This document shows, in pieces, positions 34,908 to 44,159 of a DNA stretch of 64,000 nt; the stretch's first letter is position 1, and every line of letters begins with the position of its first letter. Below the pieces are notes generated by a model that made no database searches, was not told where the DNA came from, and worked only from the letters and a program-made list of their open reading frames with translations. The stretch covers positions 4,960,001 to 5,024,000 of the forward strand of contig NZ_CP018725.1 of the NCBI RefSeq assembly GCF_001908725.1, written 5' to 3'. The translations under genes and the position numbers were made by a program. The stretch comes from Xanthomonas vesicatoria ATCC 35937 (GTDB lineage: Bacteria > Pseudomonadota > Gammaproteobacteria > Xanthomonadales > Xanthomonadaceae).

Positions 34908-35528
34908 TCATGCGCGCTTGCCCGGCAGCACGCGGTACAGCAGGCCATCGCGCAGCACCAGGTGGTGCCACAGCGCAGCGCCGATATGCAGGATCACCAG
35001 CGCCAGCAGCGCCCAGGCGGCGTTCAAATGCCACACGCCCAGGGTGTCGCCCAGATCCGGGTCTGCTTCGATGAGATTCGGCAGCGCCAGACCGAACAAA
35101 TAGACCGTCTTGCCAAACGCGTTACTCAGCGACCAACCTATCAACGGCAGCGCAAGCATCAGCCCGTACATCGCCAGATGGGTGCCGCCTGCGGCCAGGC
35201 GCGTGATCAACGGTGCGGGCGGGCCGGGCGGCAGTGTGCGCAGCCGTAGCCGCAGGCCGACGCGCAACACGAACAGCAGCAACACCATCAGGCCGAAATG
35301 GCGATGGCCTTCGAGCAGCCACTGACGCAATGCGCGCCCATCGAGCTCGGCGCGCAGCAGGATCAGACTGGCCGCCATCACCAGGCACAGCACGGTGAGC
35401 CAGTGCAGCACGCGCATCGGCTTGGGCAAGGGCGTGACGCGCGCTGCCGGCGCCGCAGGCGACGAAGAAGGCAGCGGTGTGGCGCTGCCGGTGGCTGCCG
35501 TGTCGGGCGCCTGGGGGGAAGAATGCAT
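34908..35528 (-). CDS. Cytochrome b561 family membrane protein
   Basis: A 206-residue protein. After a Pro/Ala/Ser-rich N-terminal region (about 1-35), four membrane helices carry the b561 histidines (VLHWL near the first helix, EGHRHFG, THLAMYG, and VILHIGAALWHH in the last). It should bind two haems b and pass electrons from the quinone pool to the periplasm. First gene of the three-gene redox set; GAGGA lies upstream of the ATG. Divergent from the glycan locus. Confidence 0.9.
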   Translation of the reverse strand: MHSSPQAPDTAATGSATPLPSSSPAAPAARVTPLPKPMRVLHWLTVLCLVMAASLILLRAELDGRALRQWLLEGHRHFGLMVLLLFVLRVGLRLRLRTLPPGPPAPLITRLAAGGTHLAMYGLMLALPLIGWSLSNAFGKTVYLFGLALPNLIEADPDLGDTLGVWHLNAAWALLALVILHIGAALWHHLVLRDGLLYRVLPGKRA

Positions 35529-35833
35529 CTGGTGGGTGTCCTCACCGGTGGTGGTCGTTGGTTCCGGCAATGCTGTTGCGCTGCCAGGCCTGGCTTCCCA
35601 CGCCGGCCGGAACTGCGGCCAGGTGAACGTGCACCGATATGTGCGGCGCTACCGATGAAAGGTTGCATCGGCCCAACGAATTTTTATCGTGCCGGCGCAC
35701 GTTCAACGTGCGATTGCGATTGCGCTTGCGCGCACGTGGCTTCGCATGCCGTGACCTGGCGCAACCTTTCGCGCATCCCGACGCACTCAGGCATGTCGCA
35801 CTACGTGCAGTCATGCGGTTACGCCCCGGAACC
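35529..35833. other. Divergent regulatory region with palindrome
   Basis: This gap separates the redox set (left) from the glycan locus (right). It contains a perfect inverted repeat (35696-35712) and, just after it, short repeats of a TTGCG unit (35713-35733). No clear -35/-10 pair was picked. Confidence 0.45.
35696..35712. promoter_or_regulatory. 17-bp palindrome, candidate operator or hairpin
   Basis: CGCACGT and ACGTGCG flank a TCA centre about 120 bases upstream of the fdtA-like start. It could be a regulator site or an early hairpin in the leader of the glycan operon. Confidence 0.35.
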
Positions 35834-36307
35834 ATGGCCTTCGAACCAATCCAGTTGCATACCCACGGCGACGATCGCGGCCTGCTCATTTCGTTGGAGC
35901 AGGAGCGCAATGTCCCGTTCGAAATACGCCGCGTGTATTACCTGTTCGGCACCCGCAGCGGCGTGCACCGTGGCCAGCATGCGCACCGCCGGCTCAATCA
36001 GCTTGCGGTGGCGCTGCATGGCTCGGTGACGATCCTGCTGGACGAAGGCAGGGGCGATGGCCCGACCGAAGTGACCTTGAGCGACCCCTCGCAAGGTCTG
36101 CTGCTGGGCCGCATGGTATGGCGCGATCTGCACCATTTCAGCCCGGACTGCGTGCTGATGGTGCTGGCCGATCAGTTCTACGACCCGGGCGATTACATCC
36201 TGGATTACGACCAATTCCTGGGCGAAGTGCGTGGGCAAAAGGAACAGTTGAGTGCACACGCCGGCATTGTCACGGGCAGGGTCGCACTGCTGGGAGCGCA
36301 GTCGTAA
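35834..36307 (+). CDS. FdtA/QdtA-like sugar 3,4-ketoisomerase (WxcM-like cupin)
   Basis: A 157-residue single-domain cupin. The family signature HRGQHAHRRLNQ (His49, His51) and the C-terminal YDPGDYILDYDQFL match dTDP-4-oxo-6-deoxyhexose 3,4-ketoisomerases. It would convert dTDP-4-keto-6-deoxyglucose to the 3-keto sugar for transamination by the next gene, which begins immediately after its stop. The longer frame upstream is unlikely coding; ATG 35813 is a minor alternative. Confidence 0.85.
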   Translation: MAFEPIQLHTHGDDRGLLISLEQERNVPFEIRRVYYLFGTRSGVHRGQHAHRRLNQLAVALHGSVTILLDEGRGDGPTEVTLSDPSQGLLLGRMVWRDLHHFSPDCVLMVLADQFYDPGDYILDYDQFLGEVRGQKEQLSAHAGIVTGRVALLGAQS

Positions 36308-37432
36308 ATGGTCGGCTTGATGGATGTGCCGTTCCTGGATTTGCGCGCAGTCAACGCACGCTACGCGGATGAACTCAAAGCCGCTGCCGCGCGGGTGATC
36401 GATGCCGGTTGGTATGTGCTCGGCCAGGAACTGGCTGCGTTCGAAGAAGAATTCGCCAGTTACTGCGGTGCGGCGCATGCGGTGGGCGTGGGTAACGGGC
36501 TGGACGCGTTGTCGCTGATCCTGCGCGGTTATCGCGAACTGGGCGTACTACGCGAGGGCGATGAAATCATCGTGCCGGCCAACACCTTCATCGCGACATT
36601 TCTGGCGATCAGCCAGAACCATCTGGTGCTGGTGCCGGTGGAACCGGACCCGGCCACCTTCAACATGGACCCCGCCAGCGTGGAAAAGGCGATCGGGCCA
36701 CGCACCCGCGCCATCATGGCGGTGCACTTGTACGGTCAACTGGCCGACGTGGCGGCGCTGCAGACGCTGGCGCATCGCTACGGTTTGCTGCTGATCGAAG
36801 ATGCCGCGCAGGCGCACGGTGCAACGATGCACGCCCGACGCGCGGGCGCCTTCGGCGATGCCGCCGCGTTCAGTTTTTTTCCGACCAAGAACCTGGGTGC
36901 ATTGGGCGACGGCGGCGCAGTCGTTACCTCCGATGCGCGCTTGGCCGAGCGCGTTCGCGCGCTGCGCAACTACGGCTCGGAAGTGAAGTATCACCATCTT
37001 TACCAAGGCGTGAACTCGCGCCTGGACGAGCTGCAGGCCGCCTTGTTGCGCGTCAAGCTGGGCTACCTGGACGAAGAGATCGCGTTGCGGCGCGTGGTGG
37101 CACGACGTTACCTGCACGGCATCGACAACCCGTTGATCGTCTTGCCGACGGTGTTGTCCGACGAACAACATGTCTGGCATCTGTTCGTGGTGCGCAGCCC
37201 GCAGCGCGATGCGCTGCAGGCACATCTGTTGCGCCATGGCATCCACACCCAGATCCATTACCCGGTGCCGCCGCACCGGCAACCGGCCTACGCCACGCTC
37301 GGCGATACCTGTTTGCCGGTAAGCGAACGCCTGCACGCCGAGGTGCTGAGTCTGCCGATGGGCCCTGCACTGGATACGGCGTCGGTGGAGCGCGTGATCG
37401 CCGCCTGCCAGTCGTTTGGCGCCAGCGCATGA
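36308..37432 (+). CDS. DegT/DnrJ/EryC1 sugar aminotransferase (FdtB-like)
   Basis: A 374-residue PLP-dependent nucleotide-sugar aminotransferase. VPFLDLRAVNARY opens it, GVGNGLDAL binds phosphate, IEDAAQAHGA is the PLP-ring motif, and FFPTKNLGALGDGG carries the Schiff-base Lys194. With the ketoisomerase it should give a 3-amino-3,6-dideoxyhexose. The matching N-acetyltransferase is not seen. The ATG abuts the previous stop and the 3' end overlaps the flippase gene. Confidence 0.92.
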   Translation: MVGLMDVPFLDLRAVNARYADELKAAAARVIDAGWYVLGQELAAFEEEFASYCGAAHAVGVGNGLDALSLILRGYRELGVLREGDEIIVPANTFIATFLAISQNHLVLVPVEPDPATFNMDPASVEKAIGPRTRAIMAVHLYGQLADVAALQTLAHRYGLLLIEDAAQAHGATMHARRAGAFGDAAAFSFFPTKNLGALGDGGAVVTSDARLAERVRALRNYGSEVKYHHLYQGVNSRLDELQAALLRVKLGYLDEEIALRRVVARRYLHGIDNPLIVLPTVLSDEQHVWHLFVVRSPQRDALQAHLLRHGIHTQIHYPVPPHRQPAYATLGDTCLPVSERLHAEVLSLPMGPALDTASVERVIAACQSFGASA

Positions 37433-38682
37433 ATCTGGTGCGCAGCAGCGCCTACACCGGCGTCGCGACGCTGGCGAAGTTGCTCGCTGCGCTGGTGGTG
37501 GTCAAGTTGGTGGCGGTCTATGCCGGGCCGCAGGGCGTGGGGCGACTTGGCCAGTTTCTCAACTTGATGTCGGTGTTGGCGGTGCTGGCGGGCGGTGGCA
37601 TCAGCGCCGGTATCGTCAAATACGTCGCCGACTATCGCGACGACCCGCAGGCGCAGGCGCGCCTGCTCAGCGCGGCCCTGTGGTATGCCTTTTGTGCGTC
37701 CTGCGTGCTGGCGGTGCTGGCAGTTGTGTTCAGCGGCTTGCTTGCCGAGCGGCTGTTGGGCGATGCCGGCTACCAGCCGCTGATCTGCGTGCTGGCGGTG
37801 GCGCAGTTGGGCATCGCGGTGGTCAACTACATTCTTGCCGTGATCAACGGTTTCATGGATGTGCGCCGTCTGGCCATCGTGCAGGTGAGTGGCGCGGTAA
37901 TGAGCGTTGCATTGGTGGCATGGCTATCGAACATGGCGCAGCTGCAGGGCGCATTGCTCGCGCTGGTGCTGGGGCAGGTGGTATGGCTGTTGACCGGGGT
38001 GCCGGCGCTGCGGTGCAGCCCGTATTTCCGGCGCGAGATGTTGCGCCCGCGCTTCGATGCCGTCATGGCGCGCCGGCTGGCGGCCTTTTCGGTGATGACG
38101 CTCACGTCCACGCTGGTGCCGCAGCTGGTGATCATTCTGGTGCGCGACCACCTGGTTGCCCGGTTCGGGTGGGAGCAGGTGGGCTACTGGCAGGCGGTAA
38201 GCCGGGTGTCGGATGCCTATCTGCTATTTTTCACCACCGCCATCAACGTGTATTACCTGCCCAAGCTGGCCTCTCTGGATGCGCGCGCTGCACTGGGGCG
38301 CGAGCTGCGCGCTGCGTATCGTTATGTGATGCCGGCGGTGATCGTAATGGCGTTGGGCGTGTATCTCTGCCGCGATTGGGTGACCTGGCTGTTGTTCGAC
38401 CCGCAGTTTGCTGCGGCCAGAGCGCTGTATGCCCCGCAGCTGGTCGGCGATGTGGTCAAGATCGCCGCCTTCGTGTTGTCGTATGTGATGTTGGCCAAGG
38501 CCATGACGCGCCTGTTCGTGGTGTCCGAGTGCGCGTTTGCCGCCAGCTATCTGGGATTGGTGTACCTGTTTACCGCCCACTTCGGGCTGATCGGCGCGAT
38601 GTACGCCTTCGTCGCCAACTACGTGCTGTATCTGCTGTTCACTGTCGTGGTGGTGCGGCGCTATCTGGTGCAGCTGGCATGA
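37429..38682 (+). CDS. Wzx-type lipid-linked oligosaccharide flippase
   Basis: A 417-residue inner-membrane protein with about 12 predicted helices, beginning MNLVRSSAYTGVATLAKLLAAL and containing MDVRRLA and basic loops typical of the polysaccharide exporter (Wzx/WzxE-like) family. It would flip undecaprenyl-linked repeat units to the periplasm. It overlaps the aminotransferase upstream and the GT2 gene downstream, each by four bases. Confidence 0.9.
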   Translation: MNLVRSSAYTGVATLAKLLAALVVVKLVAVYAGPQGVGRLGQFLNLMSVLAVLAGGGISAGIVKYVADYRDDPQAQARLLSAALWYAFCASCVLAVLAVVFSGLLAERLLGDAGYQPLICVLAVAQLGIAVVNYILAVINGFMDVRRLAIVQVSGAVMSVALVAWLSNMAQLQGALLALVLGQVVWLLTGVPALRCSPYFRREMLRPRFDAVMARRLAAFSVMTLTSTLVPQLVIILVRDHLVARFGWEQVGYWQAVSRVSDAYLLFFTTAINVYYLPKLASLDARAALGRELRAAYRYVMPAVIVMALGVYLCRDWVTWLLFDPQFAAARALYAPQLVGDVVKIAAFVLSYVMLAKAMTRLFVVSECAFAASYLGLVYLFTAHFGLIGAMYAFVANYVLYLLFTVVVVRRYLVQLA

Positions 38683-39632
38683 ACGAGCGCACGCAACCGG
38701 CAGGGCGCGCCCGATGGCCGCTGGTGTCGGTGCTGATCCCCGCGTTCAACCATGAGCGCTTCGTCCAGCGTTGCCTGGACAGCGTTTTGGAGGACCCGTA
38801 CCCGTGCAAAGAGATCGTCATCATCGACGATGGCTCCAGCGATGCCACTGGCGAGAAGATCGCGCAGTGGATTGGCGCCCACGGGCATCGGCTGCCGGTG
38901 CAGTTCGTGCAGAGGGCCAATCGCGGTGTGACAGCGACGCTGAATGAGGCTGCGCGATGTGCGCGGGGTGAGTATCTGCGCATCGTTGCAAGTGACGACT
39001 ATCTGATTCGAGACGGTATCGGCAGGCAGGTCGCTTATCTTGAGGGAAATTTGCGTAAATCCGCTGTCATCGGCGATGCGATCGTTGTCGATGCGGATGG
39101 CAGGCAATTGCACCAAAGTGCAATGCGTGACCTTCACCTGGCTAACCAGAAATTGTATGAATCCGATGCAGGGATCCGTCGAGCTGTCATTAGCGAATGG
39201 GCGGTTAGTGGTGCCGTCATGATGCTCAGACGTAGCGCCTTCGATAAAGGGATGACGTGGGATGAGACGCTCAAGATCGAGGATTGGGACTTCTTTCTTC
39301 GATTGGTCGCCCGCGATCATCTAGGATTTATTGACGTCGTCGTGTGTGCATATCGGTTGCATGAGACCAATGTGAGTAAGACTCGCGATGTCCAGCGGCG
39401 ATTGGAGAATCTGAGTGAGTTTGCAAGGGTTGCAGCGCGCAGCTGTGATCTGTTTACGGATGCCGACTTAAAGATGCTGCGCGCAAAGTTGAGCTTGATA
39501 CGCGCAAAGATTTCTTTCTTGCAAAAAAGTTATCTCGCCGTCGTCTGGCATCTTGTGGCGTATTCGGCAAGGAATTTCATTGCTCTGTGCGGTTCGAAGA
39601 AAGGGGCTTCGAAGGCGGGGGTATTGGGATGA
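38679..39632 (+). CDS. Family 2 glycosyltransferase
   Basis: A 317-residue GT-A fold enzyme: VSVLIPAFNHERFVQRCLDSV, the nucleotide-sugar DD motif IIDDGSSD (Asp50, Asp51), and a later ED motif (KIEDWDFFLRL). It adds a sugar to the lipid-linked repeat. From about base 38930 to the end the gene is clearly more AT-rich than its own 5' part and its neighbours, suggesting the 3' two thirds have a different origin. ATGA overlaps occur at both ends. Confidence 0.9.
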   Translation: MNERTQPAGRARWPLVSVLIPAFNHERFVQRCLDSVLEDPYPCKEIVIIDDGSSDATGEKIAQWIGAHGHRLPVQFVQRANRGVTATLNEAARCARGEYLRIVASDDYLIRDGIGRQVAYLEGNLRKSAVIGDAIVVDADGRQLHQSAMRDLHLANQKLYESDAGIRRAVISEWAVSGAVMMLRRSAFDKGMTWDETLKIEDWDFFLRLVARDHLGFIDVVVCAYRLHETNVSKTRDVQRRLENLSEFARVAARSCDLFTDADLKMLRAKLSLIRAKISFLQKSYLAVVWHLVAYSARNFIALCGSKKGASKAGVLG

Positions 39633-40774
39633 CCGTTTCGGTGGGATCCTTACTGCGGAAGCCGTATACGTACCTGGCTATCCCCATCGTCATCAGCTGT
39701 TTCATCACTGCTGTGACCTACGAGCTTCCACGTGGGTACTCTCAAGGACTCGGCTGGCTCCTTGCGGCGGCGATGGGCGTATTTGCTCTGGACGTGTTGG
39801 TTGGAATCAAGCTCCCGAGTTTCGAAAATTTCCGCGGCTATCGCTACGCCGGCACCCGCGATGCGTTTGTGGCGATGACGCTGGCAGTGGTTGTCACAGT
39901 GTTCTGCATCGCCGACGTGGGCCTGTTCCCGATTCCGTTGTTGAGCGATCCATCGTCGTACGCCACCTTGAGCCCGTTGCGCTCGCATGTGCGACATATC
40001 TCCAACATGTGCTGGATCCTGCCGCCGATCGCATTGCTGTGCGTGCGCCACCGCGGCCTGCGCGCGGCGATGGTGACGTTTGGGTTTGTGTTCCCGATCG
40101 TGGTGATCGACCGCAATCGTATCTTTGCCGGCCTGTTCTCGTTCGTGCTGGTGTTGTTGCTGCGGCGTGACCCGGTGCGCCCGCTGCCGTGGAAGACCAT
40201 CGCTGTGCTGGTATTGGCAGGTGGCGGCGTGTTTTCGGTGCTCGGCGCCTTGCGTTCGGGCTCGCTGGCAACTGTGGCATTGCCGTTCAGCGCGTTCTAC
40301 CGTGCCATGCCGCAAGGCATGCAGTGGCTGTTGTTGTACATCAGCGCCGGGCCCTACAACTTTGGCGCCATCCTGGCCAAGGGCTACGAAAACGCCAGTT
40401 TTCTGATTAACCAGCTAGTGCCGTTCAGCGGGTCGATTGCCACCGCCGGCACCAGCATTCCGCTAGATGCGCCCAACATCAATGTAGGCACCGAGTTCTT
40501 TCCGTTTCTGATGGCCTGGGGCGCACCGGGTGCGTTGCTGGCGCTATTGGCGCTGTATGCCGGCCTGGTGTGGAGCGTGCGCCGGCTCAATGGCTCGCTC
40601 TCGATTTTTCATGTGCTGATCTTCCTGCGCATCGCCTACGCCTGCCTGATGTCGCCATTCGCACCTCAGGCGTTCACCTGGACCAACTTCGGCTTCATTG
40701 CGCTATGCCTGGTGCTGCACGCCTGCACCGTGTTGTTGCCCAGTCGCCATGCAGCACATCCGTCTGTCGCGTAA
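39629..40774 (+). CDS. Wzy-like polysaccharide polymerase
   Basis: A 381-residue membrane protein with about ten predicted helices and a large extracytoplasmic loop (about 235-290). It has no strong sequence signature, which is normal for O-antigen-type polymerases. The assignment rests on topology and position between flippase/GT2 and the Wzz-like gene. ATG 39629 overlaps the GT2 stop. The first ~20 codons share the AT-rich composition of the end of the GT2 gene. Confidence 0.75.
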   Translation: MTVSVGSLLRKPYTYLAIPIVISCFITAVTYELPRGYSQGLGWLLAAAMGVFALDVLVGIKLPSFENFRGYRYAGTRDAFVAMTLAVVVTVFCIADVGLFPIPLLSDPSSYATLSPLRSHVRHISNMCWILPPIALLCVRHRGLRAAMVTFGFVFPIVVIDRNRIFAGLFSFVLVLLLRRDPVRPLPWKTIAVLVLAGGGVFSVLGALRSGSLATVALPFSAFYRAMPQGMQWLLLYISAGPYNFGAILAKGYENASFLINQLVPFSGSIATAGTSIPLDAPNINVGTEFFPFLMAWGAPGALLALLALYAGLVWSVRRLNGSLSIFHVLIFLRIAYACLMSPFAPQAFTWTNFGFIALCLVLHACTVLLPSRHAAHPSVA

Positions 40775-40813
40775 GCGCGGCAACCCACTGTCACGTTTCA
40801 GAGCCTGCGCACC

Positions 40814-41656
40814 ATGAATCAACACGACGAAATCTACCTGATCGACCTATGGCGCATCCTGCGGCGCGAGTGGCGCTGGGCGCTAGCCGCGATGGTGCTG
40901 GTGCTCGGCCTGACCTTCGTCTTTTTGCGGGTGGCGAAGCCGCAATGGGAAGCCACCGCCTGGATCCAGGTAGGCGAAATCGGCCCCACGCCTGCCGGCC
41001 GCGACCCCAAGGTCGAGCCGTTCCAACGGGTGATCGATCGCATGAAGACGCGGCTGTTTCAGGACGCGGTCCTGCAGCAGGCCGGGGTGCCGCTCAAGAG
41101 CCGTGCCGCGCAGTTGTATCGCGGCAGCCTGAAGCCCGATCCGGACCCGTACGCCAATCTCATCGGGGTGACCATTCGCGCAGAATCCGCGCAGCAGGCG
41201 CGCAACTTGGCGATTGCCACCGTCACTGCATTGCAGAGCCTGCATGGCGACACCAATACCGCTGCGCTCGCGCTTGCTCGGACTCGCCTGCAGGGGCTTG
41301 ACGAGGATCTGCGCGTTGCCACGCGCACGCGCGAGCAGCTGCAAACTCAGCTGCGACCCGGGTCTGCAGCAAGTCCGGCCCAGGTGCTGGCCGGGGTGTT
41401 GCTGACCGAAAACACCACCACCATCCGCGCGATCAAGACCGAGCGCGACGATCTGATCGCGCGGCTCACCGCGCGTTACACCTATCAAACCTCGTTGGCG
41501 TGGCCGTTGTATGTGCCCGAACAACGGGCGTTTCCGAATACGGCGATGATCTGGGTGGTCGGTTTGCTCGGTGGAGCGGGCTTGGGCGTGCTGGTGGCGG
41601 TGGGGCGCAATGCCTGGCGTCGCCGTCGGAGTGAGGGCGCTTGTGCCATTGCTTAA
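40814..41656 (+). CDS. Wzz-type chain-length determinant
   Basis: A 280-residue protein with the canonical layout: an N-terminal DEIYLIDLWRILRREW segment, a first membrane helix (about 22-40), a periplasmic helical region and a second membrane helix (about 243-263) with basic C terminus. The proline-rich part before the second helix (WPLYVPEQRAFPN) fits the family. It lacks a tyrosine autokinase domain. It would set polymer length with the Wzy-like protein just upstream. Confidence 0.85.
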   Translation: MNQHDEIYLIDLWRILRREWRWALAAMVLVLGLTFVFLRVAKPQWEATAWIQVGEIGPTPAGRDPKVEPFQRVIDRMKTRLFQDAVLQQAGVPLKSRAAQLYRGSLKPDPDPYANLIGVTIRAESAQQARNLAIATVTALQSLHGDTNTAALALARTRLQGLDEDLRVATRTREQLQTQLRPGSAASPAQVLAGVLLTENTTTIRAIKTERDDLIARLTARYTYQTSLAWPLYVPEQRAFPNTAMIWVVGLLGGAGLGVLVAVGRNAWRRRRSEGACAIA

Positions 41657-42086
41657 ACGCTAACAAAGGCAGTTGTGCGCACCGCCATGCGGGCGCAGCC
41701 AGTGCGCCGTGCGGCATGGACCACGTCCACGCCGGTATTCGCTGTGCGGTCCACACCACCTGAGGGCTGCTCGCTACGTTCGGCTAGCCGCTCCACGACG
41801 CGCGGCCGCCGCCATTGACTGCGCATCAGGCGGAAGCAGCGGGCTGACTCTTGACTGCGTCGTCAGCACGCCCAAGCGTGGTGATTGGTGCGCAGGGGCG
41901 CTGCTGGTGGCGCTCTGTCACCGCCGAATCAGTCGATAACCAGTCCTGCAATACCCACGCGCACGGCCTGATTGCAACCAAACCGGCTTGGGCGGGCACT
42001 CACGGGTCTATCAAGCGATACCGCGTTGGCGGTGCCGCGTCTGGAGCGTGCAGTGAAATCAGCAAGACGGGTGGGGGAGGCGATGC
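41657..42086. other. Intergenic break between the two halves of the glycan locus
   Basis: 430 bases with no supported gene; only short frames without ribosome sites. The next operon's ribosome site (GGGGGAGG, 42073-42080) is at its end, so a separate promoter probably lies here. Confidence 0.5.
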
Positions 42087-42929
42087 ATGTCAATGGTCAG
42101 TGAGCATGCTGCACGCGGCGGAACGGTCGCGCCGGAGCAGTTGCTGGAAACGCAACGCGCGTTTGATAGCGTCGCCCCCGATTACGACGGCCCGCGCGGC
42201 AACAATGCGCTGATCCAGCGCATGCGCACCACATTGTGGGACACGGTGGCCGCGGAGTTGCCGGTCGGCTCGCGGCTGGTGGACCTGGGCTGCGGTACCG
42301 GTCTGGATGCGGGCGAGTTCGCACGTCGCGGTTACAACGTGCTGGCCACCGATTGGTCGCCGGCCATGATCGAGCGCACCCGCCACCGCGCCGCCACCCA
42401 GGGGCTGGAAGAGCGCCTTGCGGCTGCACATGTCGGCATCCAGCAGCTTGATCAGCTCGAGGGCACGTTCGACGGCATGTACTCCAACTTCGGCCCGCTC
42501 AATTGCGCGCCGGATCTGCCGGCGGTGGCCGCCGAATGCGCGCGGCTGCTGCGCGCCGATGGCTGCCTGGTGTTTTCGGTGATCGGGCGCATCTGCCCCT
42601 GGGAAATCGGCCATTACGCGTTGCGCGGGCGCTTCAAGCGCGCAGCGGTGCGCGCGGCCAAGGGCGCAACTGCGGTGGGCATGAACGGCCACACCATCTG
42701 GACCTGGTACCACCTGCCGCGCGAGTTCTATCGCGCGTTCGAAAAGCACTTCGTGCTGGATAACTACCGTGCCCTGAGCCTGTTCCTGCCGCCGCCGTAT
42801 CTGGTCGACTTCTGCGAGCGCCATCCGCGCGTCTCCGAGCGCCTGGGTGCGCTGGACGACCGTTTCGGTGGGTTGCCGGTATTGCGCGACATGGGCGATC
42901 ACTTCCTGATCGTGATGCGCAAGCGCTGA
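42087..42929 (+). CDS. Class I SAM-dependent methyltransferase
   Basis: A 280-residue methyltransferase. SAM-binding motif LVDLGCGTGLDAGEF lies at about 65-79 and the acidic ATDWSPAMIERTR follows. The C-terminal half carries a substrate region (WYHLPREFYRAFEKHF) of unknown specificity. A strong Shine-Dalgarno supports ATG 42087. The product abuts the amidohydrolase gene; a role in tailoring a sugar or small molecule is inferred from the locus. Confidence 0.88.
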   Translation: MSMVSEHAARGGTVAPEQLLETQRAFDSVAPDYDGPRGNNALIQRMRTTLWDTVAAELPVGSRLVDLGCGTGLDAGEFARRGYNVLATDWSPAMIERTRHRAATQGLEERLAAAHVGIQQLDQLEGTFDGMYSNFGPLNCAPDLPAVAAECARLLRADGCLVFSVIGRICPWEIGHYALRGRFKRAAVRAAKGATAVGMNGHTIWTWYHLPREFYRAFEKHFVLDNYRALSLFLPPPYLVDFCERHPRVSERLGALDDRFGGLPVLRDMGDHFLIVMRKR

Positions 42930-42941
42930 GTGGAGATGCCG

Positions 42942-44159
42942 ATGTCCATGGCCGATGTTTGTCTGCAGGGCGCGCGATCGATCACGCTGGCCGGTCCGTC
43001 GCGCGCCGCAGTGAACATACGTGCCGGACGCTTCGGCGGCACGCTTGGCACTGGCACCTTGCGCCTGGACCTGCAGGGCCATGTATTAGCGCCTGGCCTT
43101 ATCAATGCGCACGAACACCTGCAGGTCAATTGCGTGCCGCCGCTGCCGCAGGGCGCGCCGTTCGTCAACAGCTATGCCTGGATCGAGGCGTTTCAGGCGC
43201 ATTTTCAGCATCCGGCTGTAGCCGCCGCATTGCGCGTGCCCAAGGCGGTGCGCCTGCGCCATGGCGGTTTGAAGAATTTGCTCGCCGGTGTGACCTGCGT
43301 GGCGCAGCACGACCCTTGGCACGCCACGTTGGATGAGGCCGACTTTCCGGTCAGCGTGCTCAGCGAATTCGGCTGGAGCTACGCGCTGGGGTGGACCGGC
43401 TATGGCCCGCCGGTGCAGGGTAGCTTTGCGGCAACGCCGGCAGCGCACCCGTGGATGATCCATCTGGCCGAAGGCACCGACGCGGTGGCGCGTGCCGAGC
43501 TCGACGATCTGGATCGGCTCGGTTGCCTGGCATCCAACACGGTGCTGATCCACGGCGTGGGCATGGGCGAGCAGGATATCGAGCGTGTGATCGCGCGTGG
43601 TGCCGCGGTGGTGTGGTGCCCGTCGAGCAATCTGGCGCTACTCGGGCGCACGCTCGATCCATGGCAGCTGTGCATGGCCGGGCGGCTGGCGCTGGGCAGC
43701 GATTCGCGGGTCAGTGGTGCCCGCGATCTGCTCGCGGAACTGCGTATTGCCGCGAGCAGCGGGCTGGCGCCGGATTTGCTCCTGGGTCTGGCCACCGACC
43801 AGTCCGCGCGCATCTTGCGCATGGCGGCGCGTGGGCGTATCGCGCCGGGGGCCGTAGCGGACTTGGTGATCGTGCGCGATTGCGGCGGCGAGCCTGCCGG
43901 CAGTGTGATCGGCTGCGACCGCGGCGAGTTACGCGCGGTCATTCGCGACGGCAAGCCACGCATCGCCGATCCGGACTTTGCACCGTGGTTCGACGCCGCC
44001 GGCATCCAGACCGTTCCGGTGGTGCTGGATGGACGCCCCAAGCTGCTGGACGCCAGTCTGGCAGACCCGGCCGTGCTGGCGCTCGAACCCGGCTTGCAGC
44101 GGGTGCAGAACATCCAGCAAGCGTCTGATGCCTTGGAATCGATGGGTGTCGCATCGTGA
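42942..44159 (+). CDS. Metal-dependent amidohydrolase
   Basis: A 405-residue enzyme of the amidohydrolase superfamily (chlorohydrolase/cytosine-deaminase-like). The metal motif is NAHEHLQ (His57, His59), with later MIHLAEGTD and LIHGVGM histidines and the catalytic-type aspartate in LGSDSRVSG; all expected ligands seem present. GGAG six bases before ATG 42942 fixes the start. The substrate is unknown. It is unusual between two methyltransferases in a glycan-like cluster and may remove or open an amide or amine group of the product. Confidence 0.85.
   Translation: MSMADVCLQGARSITLAGPSRAAVNIRAGRFGGTLGTGTLRLDLQGHVLAPGLINAHEHLQVNCVPPLPQGAPFVNSYAWIEAFQAHFQHPAVAAALRVPKAVRLRHGGLKNLLAGVTCVAQHDPWHATLDEADFPVSVLSEFGWSYALGWTGYGPPVQGSFAATPAAHPWMIHLAEGTDAVARAELDDLDRLGCLASNTVLIHGVGMGEQDIERVIARGAAVVWCPSSNLALLGRTLDPWQLCMAGRLALGSDSRVSGARDLLAELRIAASSGLAPDLLLGLATDQSARILRMAARGRIAPGAVADLVIVRDCGGEPAGSVIGCDRGELRAVIRDGKPRIADPDFAPWFDAAGIQTVPVVLDGRPKLLDASLADPAVLALEPGLQRVQNIQQASDALESMGVAS

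Noticed and set aside
37416..38678. Long in-frame extension of the GT2 gene over the flippase
   Set aside because: It is the shadow of the flippase gene; GT2 homology begins at 38679 with an ATGA overlap.
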